A stretch of 64,000 bases of DNA from Siphonodentalium dalli (lineage: Eukaryota; Mollusca; Scaphopoda; Gadilida; Siphonodentaliidae), in the NCBI GenBank assembly GCA_032622095.1, contig CP136062.1, forward strand, positions 54,791,849-54,855,848, in the 5' to 3' direction. This document shows, piece by piece, positions 22,961-31,293 of the stretch; within the stretch, counting starts at the first letter, position 1; each line of letters opens with the position of its first letter. Below the pieces are notes generated by a model. The model saw only the letters and a program-made list of their open reading frames with translations, was not told the origin of the DNA and ran no database searches. Position numbers and translations under genes: made by a program.

Positions 22961-23668
22961 TTTTCGGTTTCTGATAATCTCGATATTAAAAAATATCGAA
23001 TGTTAAATTATTTGCGCGTAATATCTTTCGTTATTTTTTTGTTCAACCAATGTTTCAATGTATTTATTAATCGATGTTTAGAAATATCTTTATACCAATT
23101 ATATGTGTATGGACAGTCGCTGTAATGTTGGACATTGTGACCAACGGTATGAATGCATACATTCCAGTGTTTAACGGACGCAGTTCATATAATTGTCATA
23201 CCTGAAAATAGACACCATTACTTTTTACATAAATAATAAAGAGCGTTTATTCTTTACTTATCTCTATATGAAGTTATTGAGTATATGACAGGCGTGTATT
23301 TTCGTGAATTATTGGAAGTATTGAAATGTACTATGTTGAATCACTAACGGTCGAAAATGGTAAGGCGAAATTACAGCCCCCCAGAATGAACTGTCATATT
23401 GAATGAATGATGATTTAATCTCAGCCATTTTTACATGGAACATGAGCGATGTACACGCAATCACACACGCCACATTGGTGTTAACAATGTGTCTTTCACA
23501 CCTTTGCTTTACCAAATGAATTCTATTATTTCCCCGGTCACAGCTATATGGTATTCAGAAAACATATCGATTTGAGCAGAAATAGTTGTTTAACGGGTTA
23601 GTATCAATTAAGGTTGATAAACTGTGTCATTCACACGATAATTAGTTAGCCAAAAACATGCATACATA

Positions 23669-24180
23669 TAGTACGTCACTTGGACATTTTATCAGTTTAT
23701 CACGTGATCACTAAATGTGGCAATCGGGTATCCACCGATGCCTGCAATATATTATTTATAATAATTGGACTCATTGATCTCACGTGAATAATACTCTTAG
23801 TTGTTCCAATAAAATAGTTATCAAATTCGATCACCAATAGATTTGACTGTGGAATGTAAGGACCTTTAACTTATTTATCGATCTAAAGGGACACTCATTA
23901 TGAATGAATGTTAACAATACAAGCGCACGAATGAAGAGCGTTGAACATATACGAAATTACTACACGAATGAATTGAACCTTGAAATTTATATTTTCAAAT
24001 CTTACCAACAACAGCTACAGACATAATCATAGTATTATACTGTCTTGCATGTACACACGCTATGACATCATTAAAGGCGGACACTCCACTCACGGTGTGA
24101 CAACAGATACGGACATAGGCATGGTGTTATACAGTCTTCTATGTACCCACGCTATGACACCATTAACGTACATTGGATGT
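23669..24180. repeat. Internal direct repeat, copy 1 (left arm)
   Basis: TAGTACGTCACTTGGACATT through ACACTCATTATGAATGAATG and the GCTATGACATCATTA units. It equals 25396-25610 joined to 26008-26290, the second copy having about 400 bp extra in between. It contains about two 85-bp subunits, each with CACGCTATGAC. Confidence 0.8.
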
Positions 24181-24212
24181 TAGGTATATGACTCTTGAGT
24201 ATGTACCGATCA

Positions 24213-25128
24213 ATGAGCAAATGAGCAAAAAACTGAGCAAATGAGCAAGAAAATGAGCAAATGAGCAATAAAAATGAGCAAATGAGCATAACAATGAGCA
24301 AATGAGCAAGAAAATGAGCAAATGAGCAAGAAAATGAGCAAATGAGCAATAAAAATGAGCAAATGAGCAAGAAAATGAGCAAATGAGCAAGAAAATGAGC
24401 AAATGAGCATAAAAATGAGCAAATGAGCAAAAAAATGAGCAAATGAGCAATAAAAATGAGCAAATGAGCAAGAAAATGAGCAAATGAGCAAGAAAATGAG
24501 CAAATGAGCAATAAAAATGAGCAAATGAGCAAAAAAATGAGCAAATGAGCAAGAAAATGAGCAAATGAGCAATAAAAATGAGCAAATGAGCAAATAAATG
24601 AGCAAATGAGCAAGAAAATGAGCAAATGAGCAATAAAAATGAGCAAATGAGCAAATAAATGAGCAAATGAGCAATAAAAATGAGCAAATGAGCAAAAAAA
24701 TGAGCAAATGAGCAATAAAAATGAGCAAATGAGCAAATAAATGAGCAAATGAGCAAATGAGCAAATAAATGAGCAAATGAGCAATAAAAATGTGCAAATG
24801 AGCAAAAAAATGAGCAAATGAGCAATAAAAATGAGCAAATGAGCAAAAAAATGAGCAAATGAGCAAAAAAATGAGCAAATGAGCAATAAAAATGAGCAAA
24901 TGAGCAAATAAATGAGCAAATGAGCAAATAAATGAGCAAATGAGCAATAAAAATGAGCAAATGAGCAAATAAATGAGCAAATGAGCAAAAAAATGAGCAA
25001 ATGAGCAAATAAATGAGCAAATGAGCAAGAAAATGAGCAAATGAGCAAATAAATGAGCAAATGAGCAAAAAAATGAGCAATAAAATGAGCAAATGAGCAA
25101 TAAAAATGAGCAAATGAGCAAAAAAATG
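24213..25128. repeat. ATGAGCAAATGAGCAA minisatellite, long allele (left arm)
   Basis: About 45 units of 20 to 21 bp (ATGAGCAAATGAGCAAGAAA, ...AATAAAA, ...AAATAA). All three minus-strand frames stay open for about 300 codons (ICSFAHLLIFLL-like) because the unit has no stop on that strand, so this is not evidence of a protein. The right-arm copy is only about 360 bp. Confidence 0.95.
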
Positions 25129-25395
25129 GGCATACCTGTATGTAGGCCTACCAGTGGATGAATAGTCTGCCGGAGAAGTACTGTGTAGACAGGTCTTGTC
25201 AGTAAGAGAGTCAGACGATAAGTGAAGGCTCGGCTATTAAAACATAGTAATGCGATAGCGAACATCAAACGAGTCTGCGCACGCATATCTGTCAAAGGAT
25301 ACGATGGCAGTCATTGGTCAATTTATCCCCGGTGTCAGCTCAGTACCCAATCGGGACGAAGCCGAAGGTCAACTCATTTTTTTTTTGCTCATTAT

Positions 25396-26360
25396 AGTAC
25401 GTCACTTGGACATTTTATCAGTTTATCACGTGATCACTAAATGTGGCAATCGGGTATCCACCGATGCCTGCAATTTATTATTTATAATAATTGGACTCAT
25501 TGATCTCACGTAAATAATACTCTTAGTTGTTCCAATAAAATAGTTATCAAATTCGATCACCAATAGATTTGACTGTGGAATATAATGACCTTTAACTTAT
25601 TTATCGATCTATGTTAGAACATGGTCTTAACAAAAAACTTGACCATAACAAAAATTACCTTACATTTATGCATGAATCTAATTAGACCATACGTAAATAT
25701 TGTCAGCTTATCGTCTGATGAGCAAATCCGATGTTTATCAAAAATAGTACAACTTCCAGTTGGTAATTACTCTTACGAATGAAGAGCGTTGAACATATAC
25801 GAAATTACTACATGAATGAACTGAAATTTATATTTTCACATCTTACCAACAACAGATACAGACATAGTCATAGTGTTATACTATCTTACATGTACCCATG
25901 CTATGACATCATTCGAAGGGGCAATACACTCAAGGAGTTAAAGTGACACGAAACAAGGGACGTGATGTAATATTGGTGTTTGAATCTTAAAGGAACACAA
26001 GACACTCTAAAGGGACACTCATTATGAATGAATGTTAACAATACAAGCGCACGAATGAAGAGCGTTGAACATATACGAAATTACTACACGAATGAATTGA
26101 ACCTTGAAATTTATATTTCACATCTTACCAACAACAGCTACATGCATTATCATAGGGTTATACTGTCTTGCATATACACACGCTATGACATCATTAAAGG
26201 CGGACAATCCACTCACGGTGTGACAACAGATACAGACATAGGCATAGTGTTATACAGTCTTCTATGTACCAATGCTATGACATAATTAAAGGGGGATAAT
26301 ACACGCACGGTGTGGAATGTTAAAGTGACACGCGGTAAGGGACGTGATGTAATATTGGTG
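25396..26360. repeat. Internal direct repeat, copy 2 with 400-bp insert (left arm)
   Basis: 25396-25610 and 26008-26290 match copy 1. Between them is an additional related subunit (25778-25985). The GCTATGACATCATT and GTGACACG-GGGACGTGATGTAATATTGG modules recur, ending about 60 bp from the 3' end of the zinc-finger ORF transcript. Confidence 0.75.
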
Positions 26361-26417
26361 AAACCCCCTCCCCACTTATAGATATATAACGAAGACGAGA
26401 ATAACATGTTGATGAAG

Positions 26418-26423
26418 TTTATT
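26418..26423 (-). terminator. AATAAA polyadenylation signal (left cassette)
   Basis: AATAAA on the minus strand begins six bases after the stop codon of the zinc-finger ORF. This very short 3' UTR is typical of compact viral-type transcription units. Confidence 0.65.
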
Positions 26424-26428
26424 GAAAT

Positions 26429-26998
26429 TTAATCATTGTCTGAATCTTCGACCGTTAGATTTACTTCTAAGAGTTTCTTGAATTTTCTCATCGCTTCATC
26501 TGCAGCCCATTCATTATTATATCCGTGTTTGGTCAGTTTGACCATTTTCTTCATGATCATGGTATGTATGCGTGATGTTTTCAATCGATACTGGTATTCT
26601 ATTAATCGTCTATAACTTTTGAGAAACAGAGCAAACTCTGTGTCGATGGTATCCTCTTTTCCCGACATGCTCTCATCTCCCGAAATGCTCTCTTCTTCTT
26701 TCACATCATTGGTGACGCGTTTCATCATACTTTTGAATGTGTCCATCTCGTTGACACATCGCGCAGCTTTCTTAAGACCGAATACCGTTCTACTACCGAC
26801 GCCATTACCATCTTCTGAATCTGATAGCGTTCCACGTTCATCTTCATCTGAATCTAGAACCGCTTCGTCAGATTCATCGGTATCTTCTCCGAAGAGAGTT
26901 GGTTTTGTCTCGGACATAACTCCGTGTTTAATCTGTTTATGTCTTTGTAGATTGTAGTTCGTTGATAAAATAATGCCACATAAATCACACCCGTGCAT
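26429..26998 (-). CDS. C2H2 zinc-finger acidic protein, 189 aa (left copy)
   Basis: The ORF starts MHGCDLCGIILSTNYNLQRH. A single C2H2 finger (C-x2-C-x12-H-x4-H, residues 4 to 25) opens the protein. A strongly acidic, Ser-rich middle follows (DEDERGTLSDSEDG; residues about 38 to 70), then a helical basic-acidic C-terminal region with YRRLIEYQYRLK and AADEAMRKFKKLLEVN. Small proteins with one N-terminal finger plus this kind of C-terminal region occur as accessory genes of Polinton/Maverick (adintovirus-like) elements; I recognise the architecture from memory and cannot search. It overlaps the 64-aa ORF upstream by 14 nt and is followed at once by AATAAA. It is identical in sequence to the right-arm copy, implying recent duplication, gene conversion or assembly duplication. 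Role unknown; nucleic-acid binding is likely. Confidence 0.75.
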   Translation of the reverse strand: MHGCDLCGIILSTNYNLQRHKQIKHGVMSETKPTLFGEDTDESDEAVLDSDEDERGTLSDSEDGNGVGSRTVFGLKKAARCVNEMDTFKSMMKRVTNDVKEEESISGDESMSGKEDTIDTEFALFLKSYRRLIEYQYRLKTSRIHTMIMKKMVKLTKHGYNNEWAADEAMRKFKKLLEVNLTVEDSDND

Positions 26999-27179
26999 TA
27001 TCGCGAATTATTGGAAGAACCATCACTCTTATAAGTAGCGATAAAAAGAGAGAATAAGGTGCGGTATACAACCGTCGCTCTAAGAGTACGTTCGTCCCGG
27101 GGCTAGGGTATAGATATTTGACCGCCGGTGATTCAATTAATGCCAATTTATCAGTATGGTACTCTATGTATTCATTCAT
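26985..27179 (-). CDS. Small ORF, 64 aa (left copy)
   Basis: It starts MNEYIEYHTDKLALIES and contains a C-terminal hydrophobic run (YSLFLSLLIRVMVLP) that could be a membrane segment. It begins 7 nt after the stop of the 108-aa ORF and overlaps the zinc-finger ORF start by 14 nt, so the three read as one compact unit. No family is recognised. Its existence as a protein rests only on conservation between the two arms, which are nearly identical at DNA level anyway. Confidence 0.4.
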   Translation of the reverse strand: MNEYIEYHTDKLALIESPAVKYLYPSPGTNVLLERRLYTAPYSLFLSLLIRVMVLPIIRDNARV

Positions 27180-27186
27180 GATTTGG

Positions 27187-27513
27187 CTAATCGTATGACA
27201 CTGCTCTTTTCATTTTCTTCTTATTATTATTAGACAAACCTCCATCAGACACTCTCTTGTTGGTTTGTTTGGACGCTTTACGTGTGTTTGTCAACTTATT
27301 TGCTGCAACTTCAGCCTTAGCCATTTCAATCGCTTGAGCGATGGGTGTCACCACGTTAATAAGTGGTTTTAGAACGTCTTCTTCACTATCACTAGTTTTA
27401 GTTTTGTCAATAAAGTATCGACCCTGATTATCTGGCATTAACTTCCCATCAACCATATCTCTGAAATGTTTTCTCCACATTTCAATATCTGCTGGAATAT
27501 ACGGGATCGACAT
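27187..27513 (-). CDS. Basic protein, 108 aa (left copy), Polinton-like
   Basis: It starts MSIPYIPADIEMWRKHFRDM. Features are a short, probably structured N-terminal domain (residues 1 to 40), an acidic patch (SDSEEDV), a VVTPIAQAIEMAKAEVA helix (about 56 to 73), and a Lys-rich C-terminus (NNNKKKMKRAV) that could be a nuclear-localisation or DNA-binding tail. The layout resembles small Polinton/adintovirus accessory or virion proteins with the same PYIP start and TPxAQAxEMAK helix, by recollection only. A TATA-like TTTTTATAAGAGG lies about 65 nt upstream of the ATG. It is the first gene of the cassette and reads outward from the palindrome centre. Confidence 0.7.
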   Translation of the reverse strand: MSIPYIPADIEMWRKHFRDMVDGKLMPDNQGRYFIDKTKTSDSEEDVLKPLINVVTPIAQAIEMAKAEVAANKLTNTRKASKQTNKRVSDGGLSNNNKKKMKRAVSYD

Positions 27514-27573
27514 GTTTCTTCAAAATGTACAAGTCACTCTTTTTTCTGCATTTTATTTTAGAAAGTTTATCGC

Positions 27574-27585
27574 CTCTTATAAAAA
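27574..27585 (-). promoter_or_regulatory. TATA-like box of the left cassette
   Basis: On the minus strand TTTTTATAAGAGG sits about 65 nt before the ATG of the 108-aa ORF. An identical element lies at the mirror position (28479-28489). Confidence 0.5.
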
Positions 27586-27661
27586 TCGATTATTGGCCAT
27601 GAATGCCAAATGCACCATGATAGTTATCGATGTCAATAATGCGTTTCGTTGAGATCTTGAT

Positions 27662-27702
27662 TGAGTATGCACCAATCAATGAGCAAATAAATGAGCAAGC
27701 AG
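27662..27702. repeat. Unexpanded relative of the GAGCAAAT minisatellite
   Basis: GAGTATGCACCAATCAATGAGC then AAATAAATGAGCAAGC matches the left edge of the expanded array at 24198 (GAGTATGTACCGATCAATGAG). This looks like the short parental form. The mirror copy is at 28360-28400. Confidence 0.7.
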
Positions 27703-27778
27703 GATGTTATGTCGCTTGGTGGCGGAGGTAGCATCACCAAATTACCCTCGGGGGACCTCATTCTGCCATCTAAAAATA

Positions 27779-27971
27779 GAATCTTTGGGTCTAAAATTGG
27801 TTGTACTAAAATATTCCCAAAAACCCAAAACTTTCAAAAAACTTCAAAAATTTCAAAAAATTTCAAAAACTTCAAAAATTTCAAAAACTTCAAAAATTTC
27901 AAAAAACTTCAAAAATTTCAAAAACTTCAAAAATTTCAAAAAACTTCAAAAATTTCAAAAACTTCAAAAAT
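27779..27971. repeat. CTTCAAAAATTTCAAAAA simple repeat (left of centre)
   Basis: Period about 10 to 20 bp, directly after the AGAATCTTTGGGTCTAAAAT motif. Its inverted counterpart is at 28121-28240. Confidence 0.9.
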
Positions 27972-28120
27972 AAGACCCCGGCGGCGGCGGCGGCGGCGGC
28001 GGCGCCGGTATTTTACTGCGGCGGCGGTGCCTCCGCCGCCGCCGCCGGGGTCCGCCGCCGGCGGACCCCGCAGTAAAATACCGGCGGCGGCGCCGCCGCC
28101 GCCTCCGCCGCCGGGGTCTT
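27972..28120. repeat. CCG-rich core of the giant palindrome
   Basis: AAGACCCCGGCGG at the left mirrors CCGCCGGGGTCTT at the right. The inner arms GGTATTTTACTGC and GCAGTAAAATACC flank an asymmetric core of about 45 bp containing a nested hairpin GGTCCGCCGCCGGCGGACC. It is the only strongly GC-rich segment in an AT-rich neighbourhood. The core is not a perfect palindrome, so there is a defined, asymmetric joint. Confidence 0.85.
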
Positions 28121-28478
28121 ATTTTTGAAGTTTTGAAATTTTTGAAGTTTTTTGAAATTTTTGAAGTTTTTGAAATTTTTGAAGTTTTTGAAAATTTTTG
28201 AAATTTTTGAAGTTTTTTGAAAATTTTGAAGTTTTGGGTTTTGGGGAATATTTTAGTACAACCAATTTTAGACCCAAAGATTCTATTTTTAGATGGCAGA
28301 ATGAGGTCCCCCGAGGGTAATTTGGTGATGCTACCTCCGCCACCAAGCGACATAACATCCTGCTTGCTCATTTATTTGCTCATTGATTGGTGCATACTCA
28401 ATCAAGATCTCAACGAAACGCATTATTGACATCGATAACTATCATGGTGCATTTGGCATTCATGGCCAATAATCGATT

Positions 28479-28489
28479 TTTATAAGAGG
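28479..28489 (+). promoter_or_regulatory. TATA-like box of the right cassette
   Basis: TTTATAAGAGG about 65 nt upstream of the ATG at 28549; mirror image of the left cassette element. Confidence 0.5.
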
Positions 28490-28548
28490 CGATAAACTTT
28501 CTAAAATAAAATGCAGAAAAAAGAGTGACTTGTACATTTTGAAGAAAC

Positions 28549-28875
28549 ATGTCGATCCCGTATATTCCAGCAGATATTGAAATGTGGAGAAAACATTTCA
28601 GAGATATGGTTGATGGGAAGTTAATGCCAGATAATCAGGGTCGATACTTTATTGACAAAACTAAAACTAGTGATAGTGAAGAAGACGTTCTAAAACCACT
28701 TATTAACGTGGTGACACCCATCGCTCAAGCGATTGAAATGGCTAAGGCTGAAGTTGCAGCAAATAAGTTGACAAACACACGTAAAGCGTCCAAACAAACC
28801 AACAAGAGAGTGTCTGATGGAGGTTTGTCTAATAATAATAAGAAGAAAATGAAAAGAGCAGTGTCATACGATTAG
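28549..28875 (+). CDS. Basic protein, 108 aa (right copy), Polinton-like
   Basis: Amino-acid sequence identical to the left copy at 27187-27513 (starts MSIPYIPADIEM, ends KKKMKRAVSYD). It reads outward from the palindrome centre on the plus strand. It is followed after 7 nt by the 64-aa ORF. The Lys-rich tail suggests nuclear or DNA-bound function; family assignment to a Polinton/adintovirus accessory protein is an inference from memory. Identity of both copies means selection cannot be judged from this window. Confidence 0.7.
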   Translation: MSIPYIPADIEMWRKHFRDMVDGKLMPDNQGRYFIDKTKTSDSEEDVLKPLINVVTPIAQAIEMAKAEVAANKLTNTRKASKQTNKRVSDGGLSNNNKKKMKRAVSYD

Positions 28876-28882
28876 CCAAATC

Positions 28883-29077
28883 ATGAATGAATACATAGAG
28901 TACCATACTGATAAATTGGCATTAATTGAATCACCGGCGGTCAAATATCTATACCCTAGCCCCGGGACGAACGTACTCTTAGAGCGACGGTTGTATACCG
29001 CACCTTATTCTCTCTTTTTATCGCTACTTATAAGAGTGATGGTTCTTCCAATAATTCGCGATAATGCACGGGTGTGA
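28883..29077 (+). CDS. Small ORF, 64 aa (right copy)
   Basis: Same product as 26985-27179 (MNEYIEYHTDKL...). It lies between the basic protein and the zinc-finger protein and overlaps the latter by 14 nt. Unknown function; possible C-terminal hydrophobic segment. Confidence 0.4.
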   Translation: MNEYIEYHTDKLALIESPAVKYLYPSPGTNVLLERRLYTAPYSLFLSLLIRVMVLPIIRDNARV

Positions 29078-29633
29078 TTTATGTGGCATTATTTTATCGA
29101 CGAACTACAATCTACAAAGACATAAACAGATTAAACACGGAGTTATGTCCGAGACAAAACCAACTCTCTTCGGAGAAGATACCGATGAATCTGACGAAGC
29201 GGTTCTAGATTCAGATGAAGATGAACGTGGAACGCTATCAGATTCAGAAGATGGTAATGGCGTCGGTAGTAGAACGGTATTCGGTCTTAAGAAAGCTGCG
29301 CGATGTGTCAACGAGATGGACACATTCAAAAGTATGATGAAACGCGTCACCAATGATGTGAAAGAAGAAGAGAGCATTTCGGGAGATGAGAGCATGTCGG
29401 GAAAAGAGGATACCATCGACACAGAGTTTGCTCTGTTTCTCAAAAGTTATAGACGATTAATAGAATACCAGTATCGATTGAAAACATCACGCATACATAC
29501 CATGATCATGAAGAAAATGGTCAAACTGACCAAACACGGATATAATAATGAATGGGCTGCAGATGAAGCGATGAGAAAATTCAAGAAACTCTTAGAAGTA
29601 AATCTAACGGTCGAAGATTCAGACAATGATTAA
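29064..29633 (+). CDS. C2H2 zinc-finger acidic protein, 189 aa (right copy)
   Basis: Identical protein to 26429-26998: C2H2 finger at residues 4 to 25, acidic Ser/Asp/Glu-rich middle, helical C-terminus with IHTMIMKKMVKL. The start ATG lies inside the end of the 64-aa ORF. The stop codon is followed six bases later by AATAAA (29639-29644). The compact three-gene order in both arms argues for a viral or large self-synthesising transposon ancestor rather than host genes, which in this window have introns. Confidence 0.75.
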   Translation: MHGCDLCGIILSTNYNLQRHKQIKHGVMSETKPTLFGEDTDESDEAVLDSDEDERGTLSDSEDGNGVGSRTVFGLKKAARCVNEMDTFKSMMKRVTNDVKEEESISGDESMSGKEDTIDTEFALFLKSYRRLIEYQYRLKTSRIHTMIMKKMVKLTKHGYNNEWAADEAMRKFKKLLEVNLTVEDSDND

Positions 29634-29638
29634 ATTTC

Positions 29639-29644
29639 AATAAA
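29639..29644 (+). terminator. AATAAA polyadenylation signal (right cassette)
   Basis: Lies six bases after the TAA of the zinc-finger ORF; mirror of the left-arm signal. Confidence 0.65.
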
Positions 29645-30929
29645 CTTCATCAACATGTTATTCTCGTCTTCGTTATATATCTATAAGTGGGGAGGGGGTT
29701 TCACCAATATTACATCACGTCCCTTACCGCGTGTCACTTTAACATTCCACACCGTGCGTGTATTATCCCCCTTTAATTATGTCATAGCATTGGTACATAG
29801 AAGACTGTATAACACTATGCCTATGTCTGTATCTGTTGTCACACCGTGAGTGGATTGTCCGCCTTTAATGATGTCATAGCGTGTGTATATGCAAGACAGT
29901 ATAACCCTATGATAATGCATGTAGCTGTTGTTGGTAAGATGTGAAATATAAATTTCAAGGTTCAATTCATTCGTGTAGTAATTTCGTATATGTTCAACGC
30001 TCTTCATTCGTGCGCTTGTATTGTTAACATTCATTCATAATGAGTGTCCCTTTAGAGTGTCTTGTGTTCCTTTAAGATTCAAACACCAATATTACATCAC
30101 GTCCCTTGTTTCGTGTCACTTTAACTCCTTGAGTGTATTGCCCCTTCGAATGATGTCATAGCATGGGTACATGTAAGATAGTATAACACTATGACTATGT
30201 CTGTATCTGTTGTTGGTAAGATGTGAAAATATAAATTTCAGTTCATTCATGTAGTAATTTCGTATATGTTCAACGCTCTTCATTCGTAAGAGTAATTACC
30301 AACTGGAAGTTGTACTATTTTTGATAAACATCGGATTTGCTCATCAGACGATAAGCTGACAATATTTACGTATGGTCTAATTAGATTCATGCATAAATGT
30401 AAGGTAATTTTTGTTATGGTCAAGTTTTTTGTTAAGACCATGTTCTAACATAGATCGATAAATAAGTTAAAGGTCATTATATTCCACAGTCAAATCTATT
30501 GGTGATCGAATTTGATAACTATTTTATTGGAACAACTAAGAGTATTATTTACGTGAGATCAATGAGTCCAATTATTATAAATAATAAATTGCAGGCATCG
30601 GTGGATACCCGATTGCCACATTTAGTGATCACGTGATAAACTGATAAAATGTCCAAGTGACGTACTATAATGAGCAAAAAAAAATGAGTTGACCTTCGGC
30701 TTCGTCCCGATTGGGTACTGAGCTGACACCGGGGATAAATTGACCAATGACTGCCATCGTATCCTTTGACAGATATGCGTGCGCAGACTCGTTTGATGTT
30801 CGCTATCGCATTACTATGTTTTAATAGCCGAGCCTTCACTTATCGTCTGACTCTCTTACTGACAAGACCTGTCTACACAGTACTTCTCCGGCAGACTATT
30901 CATCCACTGGTAGGCCTACATACAGGTAT

Positions 30930-31293
30930 GCCCATTTTTTTGCTCATTTGCTCATTTTTATTGCTCATTTGCTCATTTTATTGCTCATTTTTTTGCTCAT
31001 TTGCTCATTTATTTGCTCATTTGCTCATTTTCTTGCTCATTTGCTCATTTATTTGTTCATTTGCTCATTTTTTTGCTCATTTGCTCATTTATTTGCTCAT
31101 TTGCCCATTTTTATTGCTCATTTGCTCATTTATTTGCTCATTTGCTCATTTATTTGCTCATTTGCTCATTTTTATTGCTCATTTGCTCATTTTTTTGCTC
31201 ATTTGCTCATTTTTTTGCTCATTTGCTCATTTTTATTGCTCATTTGCTCATTTTCTTGCTCATTTGCTCAGTTTTTTGCTCATTTGCTCATTG
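30930..31293. repeat. TTGCTCATTTGCTCAT minisatellite, short allele (right arm)
   Basis: About 17 units of the same minisatellite as 24213-25128 in inverted orientation. Minus-strand content is GAGCAAAT; open plus-strand frames (CSFAHLL-like) are repeat-driven. Edges match the left arm exactly, so the size difference is internal. Confidence 0.95.

Larger units (their letters stand above)
22316..28040. repeat. Left arm of the giant palindrome
   Basis: From about 22682 inward, this arm is the reverse complement of the right arm with only scattered differences. Outward, 22316-22420 still matches 32835-32945 at clearly lower identity, with about 250 bp inserted in this arm. It holds the three-ORF cassette, a 0.92-kb minisatellite, and internal direct repeats (23669-24180 against 25396-26290). 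AGAATCTTTGGGTCTAAAAT occurs in the same orientation near both ends (22720 and 27779). Confidence 0.92.

Noticed and set aside
24000-25128. CRISPR array because of regular short repeats
   Set aside because: There are no unique spacers; units are contiguous minisatellite repeats in a eukaryotic context.
24152-25295. Three overlapping minus-strand open frames of 302 to 361 codons rich in ICSFAHLL
   Set aside because: They are produced by a stop-free minisatellite; all three frames are open at once and the shorter right-arm array shortens them accordingly.
27691-28371. Frames of 145 and 135 codons with Arg and Pro runs across the palindrome centre
   Set aside because: They read through CAAAAATTTC and CCG simple repeats on both strands; composition is purely repeat-driven.
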